Source: Paracoccus zhejiangensis (GTDB lineage Bacteria > Pseudomonadota > Alphaproteobacteria > Rhodobacterales > Rhodobacteraceae). From it: a DNA stretch of 64,000 nucleotides. A program made the position numbers and the translations under genes. The stretch covers positions 3,468,501-3,532,500 of the forward strand of contig NZ_CP025430.1 in NCBI RefSeq assembly GCF_002847445.1. Reading direction: 5' to 3'. Below, in pieces: positions 50,258 through 60,558 of this stretch. The first letter of the stretch is position 1. Every line of letters starts with the position of its first letter. The notes under the pieces are model-generated. The model ran no database searches. It saw only the letters and a program-made list of their open reading frames with translations, and had not been told where the DNA came from.

Positions 50258-51238
50258 TCACGCCGGAAACAGGCGATCCAGCGCATCCGTGAGCGGCGCC
50301 GGATCGCTGATCTGCAACCGCACCGGCAGGGCCAGAACCTTCGGTCGGAAGTCGCGCGGCAGCCGGACAGCGTCCTTCTCGGTGGTGACCAGCTGCGCAC
50401 CCGACAGCCGCGCCTCGGTTTCTAGCCGGGTCAGCAGCCCGGCGGTGAAGGGCTGGTGATCGTCCAGCGCCTCGCCCCGGACAAGATCGGCGCCCAATCC
50501 TGCAAGCGTGGCGAAGAACTTCTCGGGATGGCCGATCCCGGCAAAGGCGAGGACCCGGTGGCCCTGCCAGTCGATGCCGGTCTGCAAGGGTTCCAGCGCG
50601 CCCCTGAGACGCGGAATGCCGCCGGGCGCGGGAAATCGCGCCTGCGCGGCTTCAGGTCCGATCGACAGCAGTAGATCGGCCCGTTGAAGCCCCACATCCA
50701 CCGGCTCGCGCAGCGGACCGGCGGGCAGACAGAGCCCATTGCCAAACCCCTTGGCGGCATCGACCACGATCAGCGACAGGTCATGGGCCAGCGCCGGGTC
50801 CTGAAACCCGTCATCAAGGATGATCGCCTGCGCCCCGGCGGCGATGGCCGCGCGCGCGCCGGCCAGACGGTCCCTCGACACCCAAACCGGTCCGAAGGCC
50901 GAGATCAGCAGCGGCTCGTCCCCGGTCAGGGCGGCGTCATGGCTGCGCTCGTCGACCCTGAGCGGCCCCTCTGCCGAACCGCCATAACCGCGCGAAACCA
51001 CATGCGCCGCCACTCCGCGCGACTGCAGCGCCTGCAGCAGGTGGATGACCGTCGGCGTCTTGCCGGTGCCGCCGGCATTCAGGTTGCCGACACAGATGAC
51101 CGGCACCGAGAGTTTCTCGCGCGCGCCGCGGGCCAGCCGCCGTGCGGTGCCGGCAGCATAGAAAGCTGCGAGCGGCGACAAGAGCCGCGCTGTAAGCGTC
51201 GGCGGGCGGTAATACCAGAAACCGGGTGGGCGGCTCAT
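50258..51238 (-). CDS. lpxK: Tetraacyldisaccharide 4'-kinase
   Basis: A 326-aa enzyme phosphorylating the 4' position of the lipid A disaccharide at the inner membrane. The P-loop is in [18 protein letters not shown], followed by VVSRGYGG and the [15 protein letters not shown] motif. The N-terminal hydrophobic segment ([20 protein letters not shown]) anchors it. It overlaps waaA by 4 bases (ATGA), a usual pairing for lipid A biosynthesis. Confidence 0.95.
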   Translation of the reverse strand: MSRPPGFWYYRPPTLTARLLSPLAAFYAAGTARRLARGAREKLSVPVICVGNLNAGGTGKTPTVIHLLQALQSRGVAAHVVSRGYGGSAEGPLRVDERSHDAALTGDEPLLISAFGPVWVSRDRLAGARAAIAAGAQAIILDDGFQDPALAHDLSLIVVDAAKGFGNGLCLPAGPLREPVDVGLQRADLLLSIGPEAAQARFPAPGGIPRLRGALEPLQTGIDWQGHRVLAFAGIGHPEKFFATLAGLGADLVRGEALDDHQPFTAGLLTRLETEARLSGAQLVTTEKDAVRLPRDFRPKVLALPVRLQISDPAPLTDALDRLFPA

Positions 51239-52410
51239 GCCTTGATCCCTTTCAGCAGGTTCAGCACCGAGCGGGCGATCTCCAGCGCGACGCCGGCGCC
51301 GCCGGTGCTGACGGCCCAGGCATTGGCGGCCAGGGTGGCGACCTGCTGGGCCTGCGACAGCTGCGTGACCGCAGCCGCCAGATCGCCGGCATCGCGCAAC
51401 CGCCGGGTCGCGCCGGCGCCGTCGAGCTGGCGCCAGACCACCTCGTAGCGCCCGATCTGCGGCCCGTGCATGATCGCTGACCCCAGCGAAGCCGGCTCGA
51501 AGGGATGGCGTGCGGCGGCGTCATCCTCGGAAAGCGTGCCGCCCATGTAGCAAAGCGGCGCCAGCCGGTACCACAGGCCCAACTCCTGTGCATCCTCTGC
51601 GAATTGCACCTGCACCTCGGTCGTCGGGTCCTCGTCGGCATTGCGCCGCGCCACCACCAGCCCGCCCGCCTCGAAACGGTCGGCCATGGCATCGGCCACG
51701 GCCGGATCGGCAGGGTTCACCACCAGCAGCGCCTTGTGCGAATGACGCAGCGCCGCCAGATGCGCCTGGAACACCGCCTCTTCCTCGGCCACGGGCAGGG
51801 CGGTGGCCAGCCAGACATGCCGCCCGCGCAGCATCGCGGCCAGCGTCATGCGCTCGCCCTCGAAGCCGGGCAGGGGATCGCGGATCTCTGTCACCGGCCC
51901 GGTCAGGCGGATGCGCGCGGCGGGCAGGCCCATCCCGAGCGCGGCCTTGCGGCTGGCCTCGTCGGTGACGCAGATCACCTCGGCCGGTTCCAGAAGGTGC
52001 CGCTGCAGGCTGCGCTCCAGCCCCCAGATGGGCTTCTCGCGGATCGCGATCTGGCCCAGGACCAGCGGCGTCGCCCCGGCTTCGGCGGCGCTGATCAGGG
52101 CGGCGGGCAGGTCATCGCCCAAGAGCAGGATGGCCCGCGGCTGCGCCTCGGCCAGCAGTTGCGGCGCGGCGACCGGATCGTCGGCCACATCGGGCAGGCC
52201 GTCGCGGCCGAGAAACAGGATGCGCAGGTCAGGCGTGGCCTTGCGCATTGCCGCCACCACCTGATCCGCCGCCGCCGCCGCATCGGGGGTGGACCGCAGG
52301 ATCAAGAGCGGCCCCTTGCCCGGCGGCAGCGACAGGTTCTGCAACCGCACGCCGCGCTTGCGGCGCAGCTCCAGCCATAGCCCAAGCGAACCAAGGCTGG
52401 AGCGTGACAT
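51235..52410 (-). CDS. waaA: 3-deoxy-D-manno-octulosonic acid (KDO) transferase, short form
   Basis: A 391-aa glycosyltransferase-30-like protein adding KDO to lipid A. GxxIxREKPxW ([11 protein letters not shown]), the SGS-type LRL/TGP segment [13 protein letters not shown], and the C-terminal [20 protein letters not shown] are recognisable. The N-terminal membrane anchor and the early part of the donor domain seem shorter than in E. coli. The start shares a base with the DUF4170 stop (TGATG), so DUF4170, waaA and lpxK are translationally coupled. Confidence 0.88.
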   Translation of the reverse strand: MSRSSLGSLGLWLELRRKRGVRLQNLSLPPGKGPLLILRSTPDAAAAADQVVAAMRKATPDLRILFLGRDGLPDVADDPVAAPQLLAEAQPRAILLLGDDLPAALISAAEAGATPLVLGQIAIREKPIWGLERSLQRHLLEPAEVICVTDEASRKAALGMGLPAARIRLTGPVTEIRDPLPGFEGERMTLAAMLRGRHVWLATALPVAEEEAVFQAHLAALRHSHKALLVVNPADPAVADAMADRFEAGGLVVARRNADEDPTTEVQVQFAEDAQELGLWYRLAPLCYMGGTLSEDDAAARHPFEPASLGSAIMHGPQIGRYEVVWRQLDGAGATRRLRDAGDLAAAVTQLSQAQQVATLAANAWAVSTGGAGVALEIARSVLNLLKGIKA

Positions 52411-52655
52411 CAGCTGCCCAGTTCCTCGGTCGGGCTGACCGGGGTTTCCTCGTCGCGCAGCCGGTGCAGGTGCGCGATGAAATAGCGGGTCTGGGCGCTG
52501 TCGACGGTGCGATGCGCCTCGGCCTTCCAGGCGTTGTAGGCCTGTTCGTAATTCGGGAAGATGCCGACGACATGGATCTGGCTGGTGTCGCGGAACTCGG
52601 TCTTCTGCGGATCGACAAGTTCGCCGCCGAAGACAAGGTGCAAACGCTGGCTCAT
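52410..52655 (-). CDS. DUF4170 family protein
   Basis: An 81-aa protein with the family pattern LHLVFGGELVDPQKTEFRD, HVVGIFPNYEQAYNAWKAEA and a short C-terminal tail. It is regularly next to waaA in alphaproteobacteria and may act in lipid A or outer-membrane assembly; function unproven. First gene of the three-gene operon with AGGAGG before the start. Confidence 0.9.
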   Translation of the reverse strand: MSQRLHLVFGGELVDPQKTEFRDTSQIHVVGIFPNYEQAYNAWKAEAHRTVDSAQTRYFIAHLHRLRDEETPVSPTEELGS

Positions 52656-52927
52656 AGGGCCTCCTGCAATTCGTTTCGCGGGGGAAATTACCCTGTGCCG
52701 GCGGGGAACTCTAGCAAGATTGTCTCAAAGGCTAAGGGCTTTGAATTTGCTGGGAATCGGCAGGTGAGGTATCACCAGAGGGTGAGCGGGCAGAAGGTCG
52801 CCCCGGTGAGTTTCAAACCCTGACAGAATGCCTGCGGTGGAAGTGGGGCGCATGGGGGGAGGGTTCCGGTTGACCTGTATGCGACCGGAACCCTTTCTCT
52901 CGTAGCTGCTTTACCTCCGGGCTGACG
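52656..52927. other. Non-coding interval with a hairpin
   Basis: About 270 bases between the DUF4170 start and the ChaC-like stop. It should hold the promoter of the lipid A operon in its less GC-rich part near 52700-52760. Its other end carries AGGGTTCCGGT pairing with ACCGGAACCCT (52862-52896) around a 13-nt loop, probably the terminator region of the ChaC-like gene, though the T-rich side faces the plus strand. Confidence 0.45.
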
Positions 52928-53662
52928 TTACCCCTGCGGTTGGTTCCACTCTTGCTTGCCGTCCGCCCTGTTCCGGTCGATTTCCTCGGCAACCAGCCGC
53001 TGCAGCCGCCATAGCCCGCTGTCATGGATGCCCATCTCCTCAAGATGCGAGACGGTGTTGAAAAGATACTCCGCCCCGCTGCCCCAATGCCCGCAAGACA
53101 CCGCCAGCGTCTGCGCGACCTCTTCCAGCGGTAGGCGTCCGGCATAGTTGGGCGACTGGCGGTTCATCACGAAACCCAGCGCCTTGACCGGGCCGGATGC
53201 GGTCTGCACCGTCAACCAGCGCGGAATGTTGTTGATCGGCTTCATGGTGAACTCGCGGCGGAACAGCCGGTGCAGCTGCGCCTCGAGATCCTCCATCGGC
53301 AACTCATACAGCACGCCCCGGCACTGTCCGCCACGGTCCAGCACCATCATCAGGCCGGGCTTGTCCAGCGTGCCGCGAAAACGCAGGGCGCGCAGGCAGA
53401 AGGCGCGGTGCCAGCCGCGCGCGATGCCGACCTGTTCGGCGCGGTGTTCAAGCTCGGGTTTCCAGATCAGCGAGCCATAGGCGAAAAGCTGGATTGGCCG
53501 GTCGGGCGCGGGGCGGCCGGCGAGGATGCGGGCGACCCAATCGTCATAATCGGCATCCGTGTGCTGTTCGGCCCCGGGTGGCGGGCCGGCATCCGCGACA
53601 ACCCGCTGGACATGGGCGACGTGGTCCGACGTCAGTGACAGGCGCCTCGATTTCTCCTGCAT
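52928..53662 (-). CDS. ChaC-like gamma-glutamylcyclotransferase
   Basis: A 244-aa GGCT-fold enzyme that cleaves gamma-glutamyl compounds, by family glutathione, to 5-oxoproline and Cys-Gly. The substrate-binding loop YGSLIWKP follows the start of the domain near residue 62. RGWHRAFCLRALRFRG and the downstream GVLYELP with an acidic residue pattern also match ChaC. About 50 N-terminal residues precede the domain. Not in an operon with a chaA-type transporter, though a ChaA-like antiporter lies 13 kb upstream. Confidence 0.9.
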   Translation of the reverse strand: MQEKSRRLSLTSDHVAHVQRVVADAGPPPGAEQHTDADYDDWVARILAGRPAPDRPIQLFAYGSLIWKPELEHRAEQVGIARGWHRAFCLRALRFRGTLDKPGLMMVLDRGGQCRGVLYELPMEDLEAQLHRLFRREFTMKPINNIPRWLTVQTASGPVKALGFVMNRQSPNYAGRLPLEEVAQTLAVSCGHWGSGAEYLFNTVSHLEEMGIHDSGLWRLQRLVAEEIDRNRADGKQEWNQPQG

Positions 53663-53686
53663 CCTGCCTCCCCGTTCCGCAGCAGC

Positions 53687-54115
53687 CTAGGCCTTGGTCC
53701 CGTCCATCCCGGCCAGTTCCATCACCACGGCCCATTCGGCCTCGCTGACCGGCTGCACCGACAGGCGCGAATTGTTGACCAGGATCATGTCCTTTAGCCG
53801 CGGCTCGGTCTTGGCCTGATCCAGCGTCACCGGGGTCTTCACCGGTTCAAGCGCGCGGATATCGACGCATTCCCAACGCGGGTCCTCGGTCGAGCTGTCG
53901 TGATGCGCCTCGGCGCAGACCTCGACGATGCCCACGACCTCTTTCCCGATATTCGAATGGTAGAACAGCCCGCGATCGCCGATCTCCATCTCGCGCATGT
54001 TGTTGCGCGCCTGATAGTTACGCACGCCGTCCCATTCCTCGCCCTTGGCCCCCTTGGCGACCAGATCGTCCCAGCCAAAGACATCGGGCTCGGATTTGAA
54101 CAGCCAGTAGCGCAT
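53687..54115 (-). CDS. EVE domain protein
   Basis: A 142-aa protein with the EVE (PUA-like) fold, MRYWLFKSEPDVFGWDDL at the start and the GVRNYQARNNMREM segment, plus GLFYHSNIGKEVVG. The family binds modified bases or RNA; related proteins occur with modified-DNA restriction, but this short single-domain form is common and usually housekeeping. The start overlaps the YciI-like stop. Confidence 0.93.
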   Translation of the reverse strand: MRYWLFKSEPDVFGWDDLVAKGAKGEEWDGVRNYQARNNMREMEIGDRGLFYHSNIGKEVVGIVEVCAEAHHDSSTEDPRWECVDIRALEPVKTPVTLDQAKTEPRLKDMILVNNSRLSVQPVSEAEWAVVMELAGMDGTKA

Positions 54116-54387
54116 CAGCCGATCACCTTCTTCCACTCGATGATCTCGACCTTCTCGAACAGGCCGGCGCCCTTGTAGGGGTCCTGATCGGCCCAGCCTT
54201 GCGCGCTGGCCAGATCATCGGCCTCGATCACCAGCAGCGAGCCGCGCATTTCGCCCTCTTCGATCAGCGGGCCGGCCATGCGGACGATGCCATGGGCATT
54301 CAGAAAGCCCAGATGCGCCTCGCGCGTGTCGATGCGGGTCTGCAGATGGCCGGGCTTGTCGCGGCAAATGACGGCAAAAAGTGGCAT
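54115..54387 (-). CDS. YciI family protein
   Basis: A 90-aa dimeric ferredoxin-fold protein, [20 protein letters not shown], then EAHLGFLNAHGIVRMAGPL with the conserved His, and GWADQDPYKGAGLFEKVEI with the Asp-Pro-Tyr motif. Function unknown; relatives include hydrolytic dehalogenase-like and stress proteins. Its start overlaps the gpsA stop by TAATG. Member of a tight tsaD-gpsA-yciI-EVE operon. Confidence 0.9.
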   Translation of the reverse strand: MPLFAVICRDKPGHLQTRIDTREAHLGFLNAHGIVRMAGPLIEEGEMRGSLLVIEADDLASAQGWADQDPYKGAGLFEKVEIIEWKKVIG

Positions 54388-55328
54388 TATTCGTCCTTCA
54401 GAGGTCGGTTCAGCAGCTGTTGCATCAGCTTTTCCACGGATACGCGGCGGGTGACAAGCCCCGCGACGGCGGCGGTGATCGGCAGGTCCAGCCCCAGCTT
54501 GCCGGCGAGTGCGGCCACTGCTTGCGCCGTGGCCGCGCCCTCGACCGTGGTCGAGCTGTCGAATTCGGTCCCCGCGCCAAGGCTGAAGCCAAAGCGATAG
54601 TTGCGCGACTGGTCCGATGTGCAGGTCAGCGTCAGGTCGCCCAGACCTGAGAGCCCGGTCAGCGTCTCGGCCCGTGCGCCCAGATGGGTTGCCAGCCGGG
54701 TCATTTCGGCAAAGCCACGGGTGATGATGGCGGCGCGGGCGCTGTCGCCCAGTTGCCGGCCCATGACCGCGCCGGCGGCGATGGCGATGACGTTTTTCAG
54801 CGCCCCACCCAGCTCCGCCCCGGTCACGTCGGTCGAGCGATAGAGCCGCAGGGTCTGCGTGGACAGCTCTGCCTGCAGCGCCTCGCCACGATCGGCATCG
54901 GCGCAGGCCAGTGTCAGCGCGGTGGGCAGGCCGCAAGCGATGTCGGCGGCGAAGGAGGGGCCGGTCAGCACCGCGACCGTGGCAGCGGGGCAGGCGGCGC
55001 GGATCAGTTCGGACGGGCCGGTCAGTGTGGTCAGGTCGATGCCCTTGGCGGTGTTGACCAGCGATTTGCCATCAAGCAGCGCGGCATGGTCGGCCAGAAA
55101 GGCGCCGAGCGCCTGCGCCGGCAGGGCCAGCAGCAGGGTGTCGGCGGCGGTGGCCTTGGCGAGATCAGTGGTCGCCTTCACCTCGGGCGGCAGGCTGACG
55201 CCCGGCAGTTTCGGGTTTGTCCGCAGCTTGGCCGCATCACGCCCCCACAGCGTCACCGGCCCGTTGCCGGCCAGCGTGACCGCCAGAGCGGTGCCGAAAG
55301 CACCGGCGCCAAGGACTGAAACCGTCAT
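54387..55328 (-). CDS. gpsA: Glycerol-3-phosphate dehydrogenase (NAD(P)+)
   Basis: A 313-aa enzyme reducing dihydroxyacetone phosphate to glycerol 3-phosphate for phospholipids. Rossmann motif [13 protein letters not shown] at the N-terminus; LVNTAKGI and [10 protein letters not shown] follow, with catalytic Lys in [12 protein letters not shown] and the C-terminal [13 protein letters not shown]. Overlaps tsaD by 4 bases (ATGA). The tsaD-gpsA-yciI-EVE order is familiar in Rhodobacteraceae. Confidence 0.97.
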   Translation of the reverse strand: MTVSVLGAGAFGTALAVTLAGNGPVTLWGRDAAKLRTNPKLPGVSLPPEVKATTDLAKATAADTLLLALPAQALGAFLADHAALLDGKSLVNTAKGIDLTTLTGPSELIRAACPAATVAVLTGPSFAADIACGLPTALTLACADADRGEALQAELSTQTLRLYRSTDVTGAELGGALKNVIAIAAGAVMGRQLGDSARAAIITRGFAEMTRLATHLGARAETLTGLSGLGDLTLTCTSDQSRNYRFGFSLGAGTEFDSSTTVEGAATAQAVAALAGKLGLDLPITAAVAGLVTRRVSVEKLMQQLLNRPLKDE

Positions 55329-56392
55329 GCCTTGGCCCCCTTCTTGCCCGCGCCCAGCATCGGCGCGGCGCGCTGATCCAGCGGCCAGCGCGGGCGCGCG
55401 GCAAGGCTCAGGTCATCCGCCGCGCCCTGCCGGAACCGCTCGATCCCGGCCCAGGCAATCATCGCGCCATTGTCAGTGCACAGCGCGAGCGGCGGGGCGA
55501 GGAAGCGTGCGCCGGCATCATTGGAAACCTTTTCCAGCGCGGCGCGGATGGTGCGGTTCGCGGCGACGCCGCCCGCCACCGCCAGAACCGGCGCGGGCGA
55601 GGCTTTCAGCACCCGCGCGGCCTTGCCGGCCAAGAGATCGCTGACGGCGGCCTGAAAGCCGGCACAAAGATCGGCCCGGTCGCGCTGGTAAAGCCCGCCT
55701 TGCGCCGCCACCAACTCGTCGCGCTGGCGCAGGGCGGCGGTTTTCAGGCCGGAAAAGGACATGTCGAAGCCCGGCCGGTCCAGCAGTGGGCGCGGCAGGT
55801 CGAAGCGGCTGGCGTCGCCCTCAGCCGCCTCGGCCTCGACCGAGGGGCCGCCGGGCTGGGGCAGGCCCAGAAGCCGCGCCAGCTTGTCGAAGGCCTCGCC
55901 CGGCGCGTCGTCGATGGTGCCGCCGAGCCGGGTGAAATCCTCGGGGCCTTCAACCCGCAGGAACTGGCAATGCCCGCCCGAGACCAGCAGCATCACGTAG
56001 GGAAAGCCGATCCCGTCGGTCAAACGCGGGGTCAGGGCATGGCCGGCCAGATGGTTGACGCCGACGAGCGGCAGGCCGGTCCCGGCGACCAACCCCTTGG
56101 CCATCATCACCCCCGCCATCACCCCGCCGATCAGCCCCGGCCCGGCGGTCACCGCCACGCCATCAAGATCGCTCAGATCCTTGCCGGCCTCGGCCAGCGC
56201 CTGTTCGACCACCCCGTCCAGCCGCTCGGCATGGGCGCGGGCTGCGATCTCGGGCACGACGCCGCCGAAATCCGCGTGCAGGCTGTTCTGCCCGGCCACC
56301 ACCGAGGACAGGATGCGACCATCGCCGGTGACGACGGCGGCGGCGGTATCGTCGCAGCTGCTTTCGATGCCGAGAAAGACCAGATCACTCAT
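55325..56392 (-). CDS. tsaD: tRNA threonylcarbamoyladenosine transferase TsaD
   Basis: A 355-aa enzyme placing the threonylcarbamoyl group on A37 of ANN-decoding tRNAs together with TsaB, TsaE and TsaC. The metal-binding His114 and His118 are in [15 protein letters not shown]-fold motifs are present: [15 protein letters not shown] at the start, [14 protein letters not shown], and [12 protein letters not shown]. The start MSDLVFLG is used; one Met upstream (56395) is an equal option, as no strong ribosome-binding site distinguishes them. Divergent from hemD. Confidence 0.97.
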   Translation of the reverse strand: MSDLVFLGIESSCDDTAAAVVTGDGRILSSVVAGQNSLHADFGGVVPEIAARAHAERLDGVVEQALAEAGKDLSDLDGVAVTAGPGLIGGVMAGVMMAKGLVAGTGLPLVGVNHLAGHALTPRLTDGIGFPYVMLLVSGGHCQFLRVEGPEDFTRLGGTIDDAPGEAFDKLARLLGLPQPGGPSVEAEAAEGDASRFDLPRPLLDRPGFDMSFSGLKTAALRQRDELVAAQGGLYQRDRADLCAGFQAAVSDLLAGKAARVLKASPAPVLAVAGGVAANRTIRAALEKVSNDAGARFLAPPLALCTDNGAMIAWAGIERFRQGAADDLSLAARPRWPLDQRAAPMLGAGKKGAKA

Positions 56393-56456
56393 CATTTGCC
56401 ATGTCGGGGTCGCGGGGTTAGGGCTTCGGGGTATCACCCTCACCAGGGAATTGCCA

Positions 56457-57143
56457 ATGCCAAGCACCGCCCCCGACGTCCCCCCGCGCCCTACCGTGCT
56501 GCTGACCCGGCCCGAAGCGGATTCGCGCCGCTTTGCCGCCGGGCTGCCGCCCGAGCTGCCGGTGGTGATCTCGCCGATCCTGCGAATCGTGCCGGTCGCG
56601 CATGACGCCGCGCGCCTCGCCTCGGCGCCGGGCCTCGTCTTCACCTCGGCCCATGCGGTCGCCACCGCTGGTCCGGGGCAGGGGCGGCTGGCGCTGTGTG
56701 TCGGGCCGCGAACGGCGGCGCTGGCGCGGGCGGCGGGTTTCGACGTGCAGGAAGGTGCGACCGGCGAGGCCGGGGGGCTGCTGCCGCTGATCGCCGCCAA
56801 CCCGGTGCCGCTGATCCATCCGCAAGGCCGGCATCTGGCGCGCGCGCTGCCGGTCGAGGGGATGGTGGTCTATGACCAATGGTCGCAGCCTCTGTCGGAT
56901 GCGGCGCAGGGTCTGCTGGCTGGCGCGGCGCCGGTGATCCTGCCACTCTTTTCTCCACGCTCGGCCCGGCTTCTGTCCGAAGCGGCGGAAAACGCGCCGA
57001 AAGCCCCGATCTGGCTGGCAGCAATCAGCGAATCTGCGCGGGCCAACTGGGGCCATTCGGTCGAGCGGTCGCGGATCGCCGCGCGCCCGGATGCCGACGG
57101 GGTAATAAAAGCGATCCTGAGCCTGCTTTCGCCGGAACAATGA
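56457..57143 (+). CDS. hemD: Uroporphyrinogen-III synthase
   Basis: A 228-aa enzyme cyclising hydroxymethylbilane to uroporphyrinogen III. Low sequence conservation is normal; [19 protein letters not shown] at the start, the [13 protein letters not shown] and [15 protein letters not shown] strand-helix units, and the [12 protein letters not shown] segment match. AGGGAA lies a few bases before the ATG. Followed by the mitofilin-like gene and hemY, the usual alphaproteobacterial heme cluster. Confidence 0.88.
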   Translation: MPSTAPDVPPRPTVLLTRPEADSRRFAAGLPPELPVVISPILRIVPVAHDAARLASAPGLVFTSAHAVATAGPGQGRLALCVGPRTAALARAAGFDVQEGATGEAGGLLPLIAANPVPLIHPQGRHLARALPVEGMVVYDQWSQPLSDAAQGLLAGAAPVILPLFSPRSARLLSEAAENAPKAPIWLAAISESARANWGHSVERSRIAARPDADGVIKAILSLLSPEQ

Positions 57144-57246
57144 TGCGGAGAGCGGGTTGAGCCGGGGGCGGCGGCTCTCTAGTATCGGCTGCCAAAGGGT
57201 CGCGCCGAGGCGGGGGCCCGCGCCGAACTTCTGACGGGGAAAAGAC

Positions 57247-58704
57247 GTGAAAAATCCGGAGAACAAGACGCCTGCGAAATCCAGCGCGGAATCCAAGGCG
57301 AAGGACGCAGCCACTGCCACGACCGGGAAGAAGCCGGCGGCGGACGCTTCGGTGATCGAGAGCAAGGCGGTCGAGGCCGGCACTGCCGCCAAGGCTGCGG
57401 CCAGTGGAGGCGAGGTGAAACCCGCCGACTCGGCCCTGCTCGGCGCACAGAAGAAACCCGAGGCGGCTGCGGCCAGGAAGACTGAAGTGAAGCCGACGGT
57501 GCTGGTCTCGACCACGCAGGACCGGGTGGCTTCGGCCGAGACCGCGCCGGCGACTCCGCTGGCGAAGCCCGCGACCACGGTGCCCAAGACCGAGCCGGCC
57601 AAGGCCGAACCTGTGAAGACCGAGGCCGCGAAGCCCGAACCCGCCAAGAGCGAACCCGCCAGGACTGAACCGGTGAAAACCAGCGGCGCCCCGGCGCCCG
57701 TGGTGCAGAAAAACGGCTTCTGGCCGGTGGCCCTTGGCGGCGTCGTGGCCGCAGGGATCGGTGCGGCGGCTGCGCTCTGGGCCTTTCCGAACGGTCTGCA
57801 GCCGGCGGCGGCGGTCGATACCGCCGCGCTGAAGCAGGAAATTCTGGGCGAGGCGGCGACGGCAGCCTCGGCCCAGATCGCTGCGCAGGGCGAGGCGGTG
57901 GCGCAGCAGGCCGGCGAAGCCGGGGCCGAGGCTGCGCGCCAGATCATTGCGGAGATGCCGGCGGGTGCCGATACCACGCCGGAATTGCAGGCCGCGTTGG
58001 AGGCGCAGTCGCAGCAGATCGCCGCGCTGACCGAAAAGCTGACGGCGCTGGAAACCGCCGGGCCCGTCGAAGGTGGCGGTGAGGCCTCGCCGGAGCTGCA
58101 GCAGCGGCTGGCCGCGATGCAGGCAGAGCTGGAACAGGCGGCCGCAGCCGCCAAGACCCAGATCGATTCTGCCCTGGCCGAGGCGCAGAAGCTGCAGGAA
58201 GCCGCGCAGAACTCGACGATCCGGGCCGAGGCGGTGGCTGCCGTCGCGGCGCTGAAATCGGCGCTGGACGAGGGCAGCTCGACCGATGCCGCCGTCCAGC
58301 AATTGCAGGATGCCGGCGTCGCCGCGCCCGAGGCGGTGCAGGCCGAGCCGCCGACCCTGCCGGTGCTGCAGGAGGGCTTTGCACCTGCCGCGCGTGCGGC
58401 GCTGAAGGTGGCGCTGCGCGACAGCTCGGCCGAGGCCGATGGCGGCACGCTGATCGGGAATTTCCTGCGGGCGCAGACCGGCGCCCGCTCGGTCGAGCCG
58501 CGCGAGGGGGCCGATCCCGATGCGGTGTTGTCGCGCGCCGATGCCGCCGTGCAGGCGGGCGATCTGGCCGCCGCGCTGACTGAGCTTGAGACCCTGCCCG
58601 CCGTCGCGCGGGACGAGCCCGAGATGGCCGCATGGCTGGCCGGGGCCGAGGCTCATGTCGCCGCCCGCGCTGCGCTGAACGAACTCGCCGGCCAATCGAA
58701 CTAA
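57247..58704 (+). CDS. Mic60/mitofilin family inner-membrane protein (COG4223)
   Basis: A 485-aa protein starting with GTG (MKNPENKTPAKSS). The N-terminal 150 residues are Lys/Ala/Pro-rich and disordered-looking, followed by one transmembrane helix (about 156-178, FWPVALGGVVAAGIGAAAAL). A long coiled coil (about 190-350) and a mitofilin-like C-terminal domain follow. Alphaproteobacterial Mic60 proteins shape intracytoplasmic or envelope membranes and are ancestral to the mitochondrial cristae organiser. It lies between hemD and hemY, its conserved place. The stop is 11 bp before hemY. Confidence 0.9.
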   Translation: MKNPENKTPAKSSAESKAKDAATATTGKKPAADASVIESKAVEAGTAAKAAASGGEVKPADSALLGAQKKPEAAAARKTEVKPTVLVSTTQDRVASAETAPATPLAKPATTVPKTEPAKAEPVKTEAAKPEPAKSEPARTEPVKTSGAPAPVVQKNGFWPVALGGVVAAGIGAAAALWAFPNGLQPAAAVDTAALKQEILGEAATAASAQIAAQGEAVAQQAGEAGAEAARQIIAEMPAGADTTPELQAALEAQSQQIAALTEKLTALETAGPVEGGGEASPELQQRLAAMQAELEQAAAAAKTQIDSALAEAQKLQEAAQNSTIRAEAVAAVAALKSALDEGSSTDAAVQQLQDAGVAAPEAVQAEPPTLPVLQEGFAPAARAALKVALRDSSAEADGGTLIGNFLRAQTGARSVEPREGADPDAVLSRADAAVQAGDLAAALTELETLPAVARDEPEMAAWLAGAEAHVAARAALNELAGQSN

Positions 58705-58715
58705 GGGAGAACACG

Positions 58716-60476
58716 ATGCTGCTGTCTCTGCTGAAAATCCTGTTCTTCTTTGCCGTCGTCCTCGCCGTCGCGCTGGGGGCGATGCACCTGTCGGAAACCG
58801 GCCAGTCGCTGAGACTGGAATTCAACGGCACCGAATACCTGCTGGGGCCGGTTCAGGTCATCATCGGCCTCTTGGTGCTGATGGTCGCGGCCTGGCTGGC
58901 GATGAAGCTGCTGGGTCTTTTCGTGGCCTTCCTGCGCTTCCTCGCCGGGGACGAGACCGCCATCAACCGCTATTTCGCCCGCTCGCGCGAGCGGCGGGGT
59001 TACGAGGCCCTGGGCGAGGGGATGCTGGCCGTCGCTGCCGGCGAGGGCAAGCTGGCGCAGGAAAAGGCCGCCAAGGCCGAGAAATACCTGGACAAGCCGC
59101 ATGTCACCAACCTGCTGGCGGCGCAGGCGGCCGAGGTGGCCGGGGATACCACGCGCGCCGATGCGGTCTATCGCAAACTGCTGGAGGATGACCGCACGCG
59201 CTTTGTCGGCGTGCGCGGGCTGATGCGGCAGAAGCTTCTGGCCGGTGACACCGAAACGGCGTTGAAGCTGGCCGAAAAGGCCTATGCGCTGAAGCCGCGC
59301 CACAAGGAGGTTCAGGATACGTTGCTGGAACTGCAGACCCAGCGGCATGACTGGAAGGGCGCGCGGGGCGTGCTGAAGGACCAGCGCAAGCAGGGCGATC
59401 TGCCGAAGGATGTGCATATCCGCCGCGACGCCGTTCTGGCGCTGCAGGAGGCCAGCGAGGTTCTGGCGCAAGGCAATTCGATCAGCGCCCGCGAGGCGGC
59501 GATCTCGGCCAACCGCGCCTCGCCCGACCTGATCCCGGCGGCGGTGCTGGCGGCGCGCAGCTATATGGCCAAGGACGATCCGCGCCACGCGAGCCGGGTT
59601 CTGGAAAAGACCTGGTCGGTGCGCCCGCATCCCGACATTGCCGCCGCCTATGCCGAGATCGTGCCGGACGAGACCCCGGTGGCGCGGCAGCGCCGCTTCG
59701 AGAACCTGATCCGCAAGAACCCGGACGATCAGGAAAGCCGTCTGTTGCGTGCCGAGCTGGCGCTGGCTGCCGAGGATTTCCCCGGCGCGCGGCGTGCGCT
59801 TGGCAATCTGGCCGAGACCCAGCCCACCGTGCGCACGCTGTCGATCATGGCCGCGGTCGAACGTGGCGAGGGTGCCGATGATGCCGTGGTGCGCGGCTGG
59901 CTGGCGCGCGCGCTGACCGCCTCGCGCGGGCCGCAATGGTGCTGCGACAAATGCCAGAACGTGATGGTGGACTGGGCCCCGGTCTGCGACAAATGCGGCG
60001 GCTTCGACACGCTGAGCTGGCGTGTGCCGGATGAAAAGCTGACCGCCACGACCGGACGACCGGGGGCAGAGATGCTGCCGCTTCTGGTTGGTGCTTCGCC
60101 GAAACCGGCGACGGTCGTGGCGGAAGAAGCCGAGATCGTCACCGAGACGCCGAAACCCGCGCCGAAACCCAATGGCGCGGCACCGCGCGCGGCGACCGAG
60201 CGCGCGACCCGCGTCGAGGTTGCTGCCGTGGCCCCCGGCATGGTCCCGCGCGAGGTTGATTTCGTGGAGATCGAGCCGTCTTCCACGGATACCTCGCCTG
60301 AACCTGCGCGCGAGGTGGTGAAACCGGCCCCCGCCCCGGCGACCGAGAAGGCGCCGTTGAATGGGACGGTGATGACCGATACGGCCAAGCCCGTCCCGGC
60401 CGAGCCGGTGCTGGTGCGCCCCGATGTCGAGCCGCCCGAGGACGAGGTTCTGCCGCCTTCCGGCAAGAAGTCCTGA
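58716..60476 (+). CDS. hemY: HemY-like heme biosynthesis membrane protein with C-terminal zinc-ribbon
   Basis: A 586-aa protein with two N-terminal transmembrane helices (about 1-22 and 44-70), then a HemY_N region (RLEFNGTEYLLGPVQVII) and TPR-like helices to about residue 400. A zinc-ribbon-like part CCDKC and CDKCGGFDTLSW (about 410-430) and a long Pro/Glu/Ala-rich tail follow. This is the TPR HemY (not protoporphyrinogen oxidase HemY). Its role is suspected to be scaffolding of heme enzymes. AAGGGAGA precedes the ATG. Last gene of the hemD-mic60-hemY group. Confidence 0.93.
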   Translation: MLLSLLKILFFFAVVLAVALGAMHLSETGQSLRLEFNGTEYLLGPVQVIIGLLVLMVAAWLAMKLLGLFVAFLRFLAGDETAINRYFARSRERRGYEALGEGMLAVAAGEGKLAQEKAAKAEKYLDKPHVTNLLAAQAAEVAGDTTRADAVYRKLLEDDRTRFVGVRGLMRQKLLAGDTETALKLAEKAYALKPRHKEVQDTLLELQTQRHDWKGARGVLKDQRKQGDLPKDVHIRRDAVLALQEASEVLAQGNSISAREAAISANRASPDLIPAAVLAARSYMAKDDPRHASRVLEKTWSVRPHPDIAAAYAEIVPDETPVARQRRFENLIRKNPDDQESRLLRAELALAAEDFPGARRALGNLAETQPTVRTLSIMAAVERGEGADDAVVRGWLARALTASRGPQWCCDKCQNVMVDWAPVCDKCGGFDTLSWRVPDEKLTATTGRPGAEMLPLLVGASPKPATVVAEEAEIVTETPKPAPKPNGAAPRAATERATRVEVAAVAPGMVPREVDFVEIEPSSTDTSPEPAREVVKPAPAPATEKAPLNGTVMTDTAKPVPAEPVLVRPDVEPPEDEVLPPSGKKS

Positions 60477-60484
60477 TCGCTTTC

Positions 60485-60519
60485 GGGGGCGCGGCGGAAA
60501 ATCTGTCGCGCCCCCTTTT
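60485..60519 (+). terminator. Intrinsic terminator after hemY
   Basis: GGGGGCGCG pairs with CGCGCCCCC around a 13-nt loop, followed by TTTT. Confidence 0.88.
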
Positions 60520-60558
60520 CCCGCCGGATGGAACCTGCTATCCGGCGCGGCACCAGAG

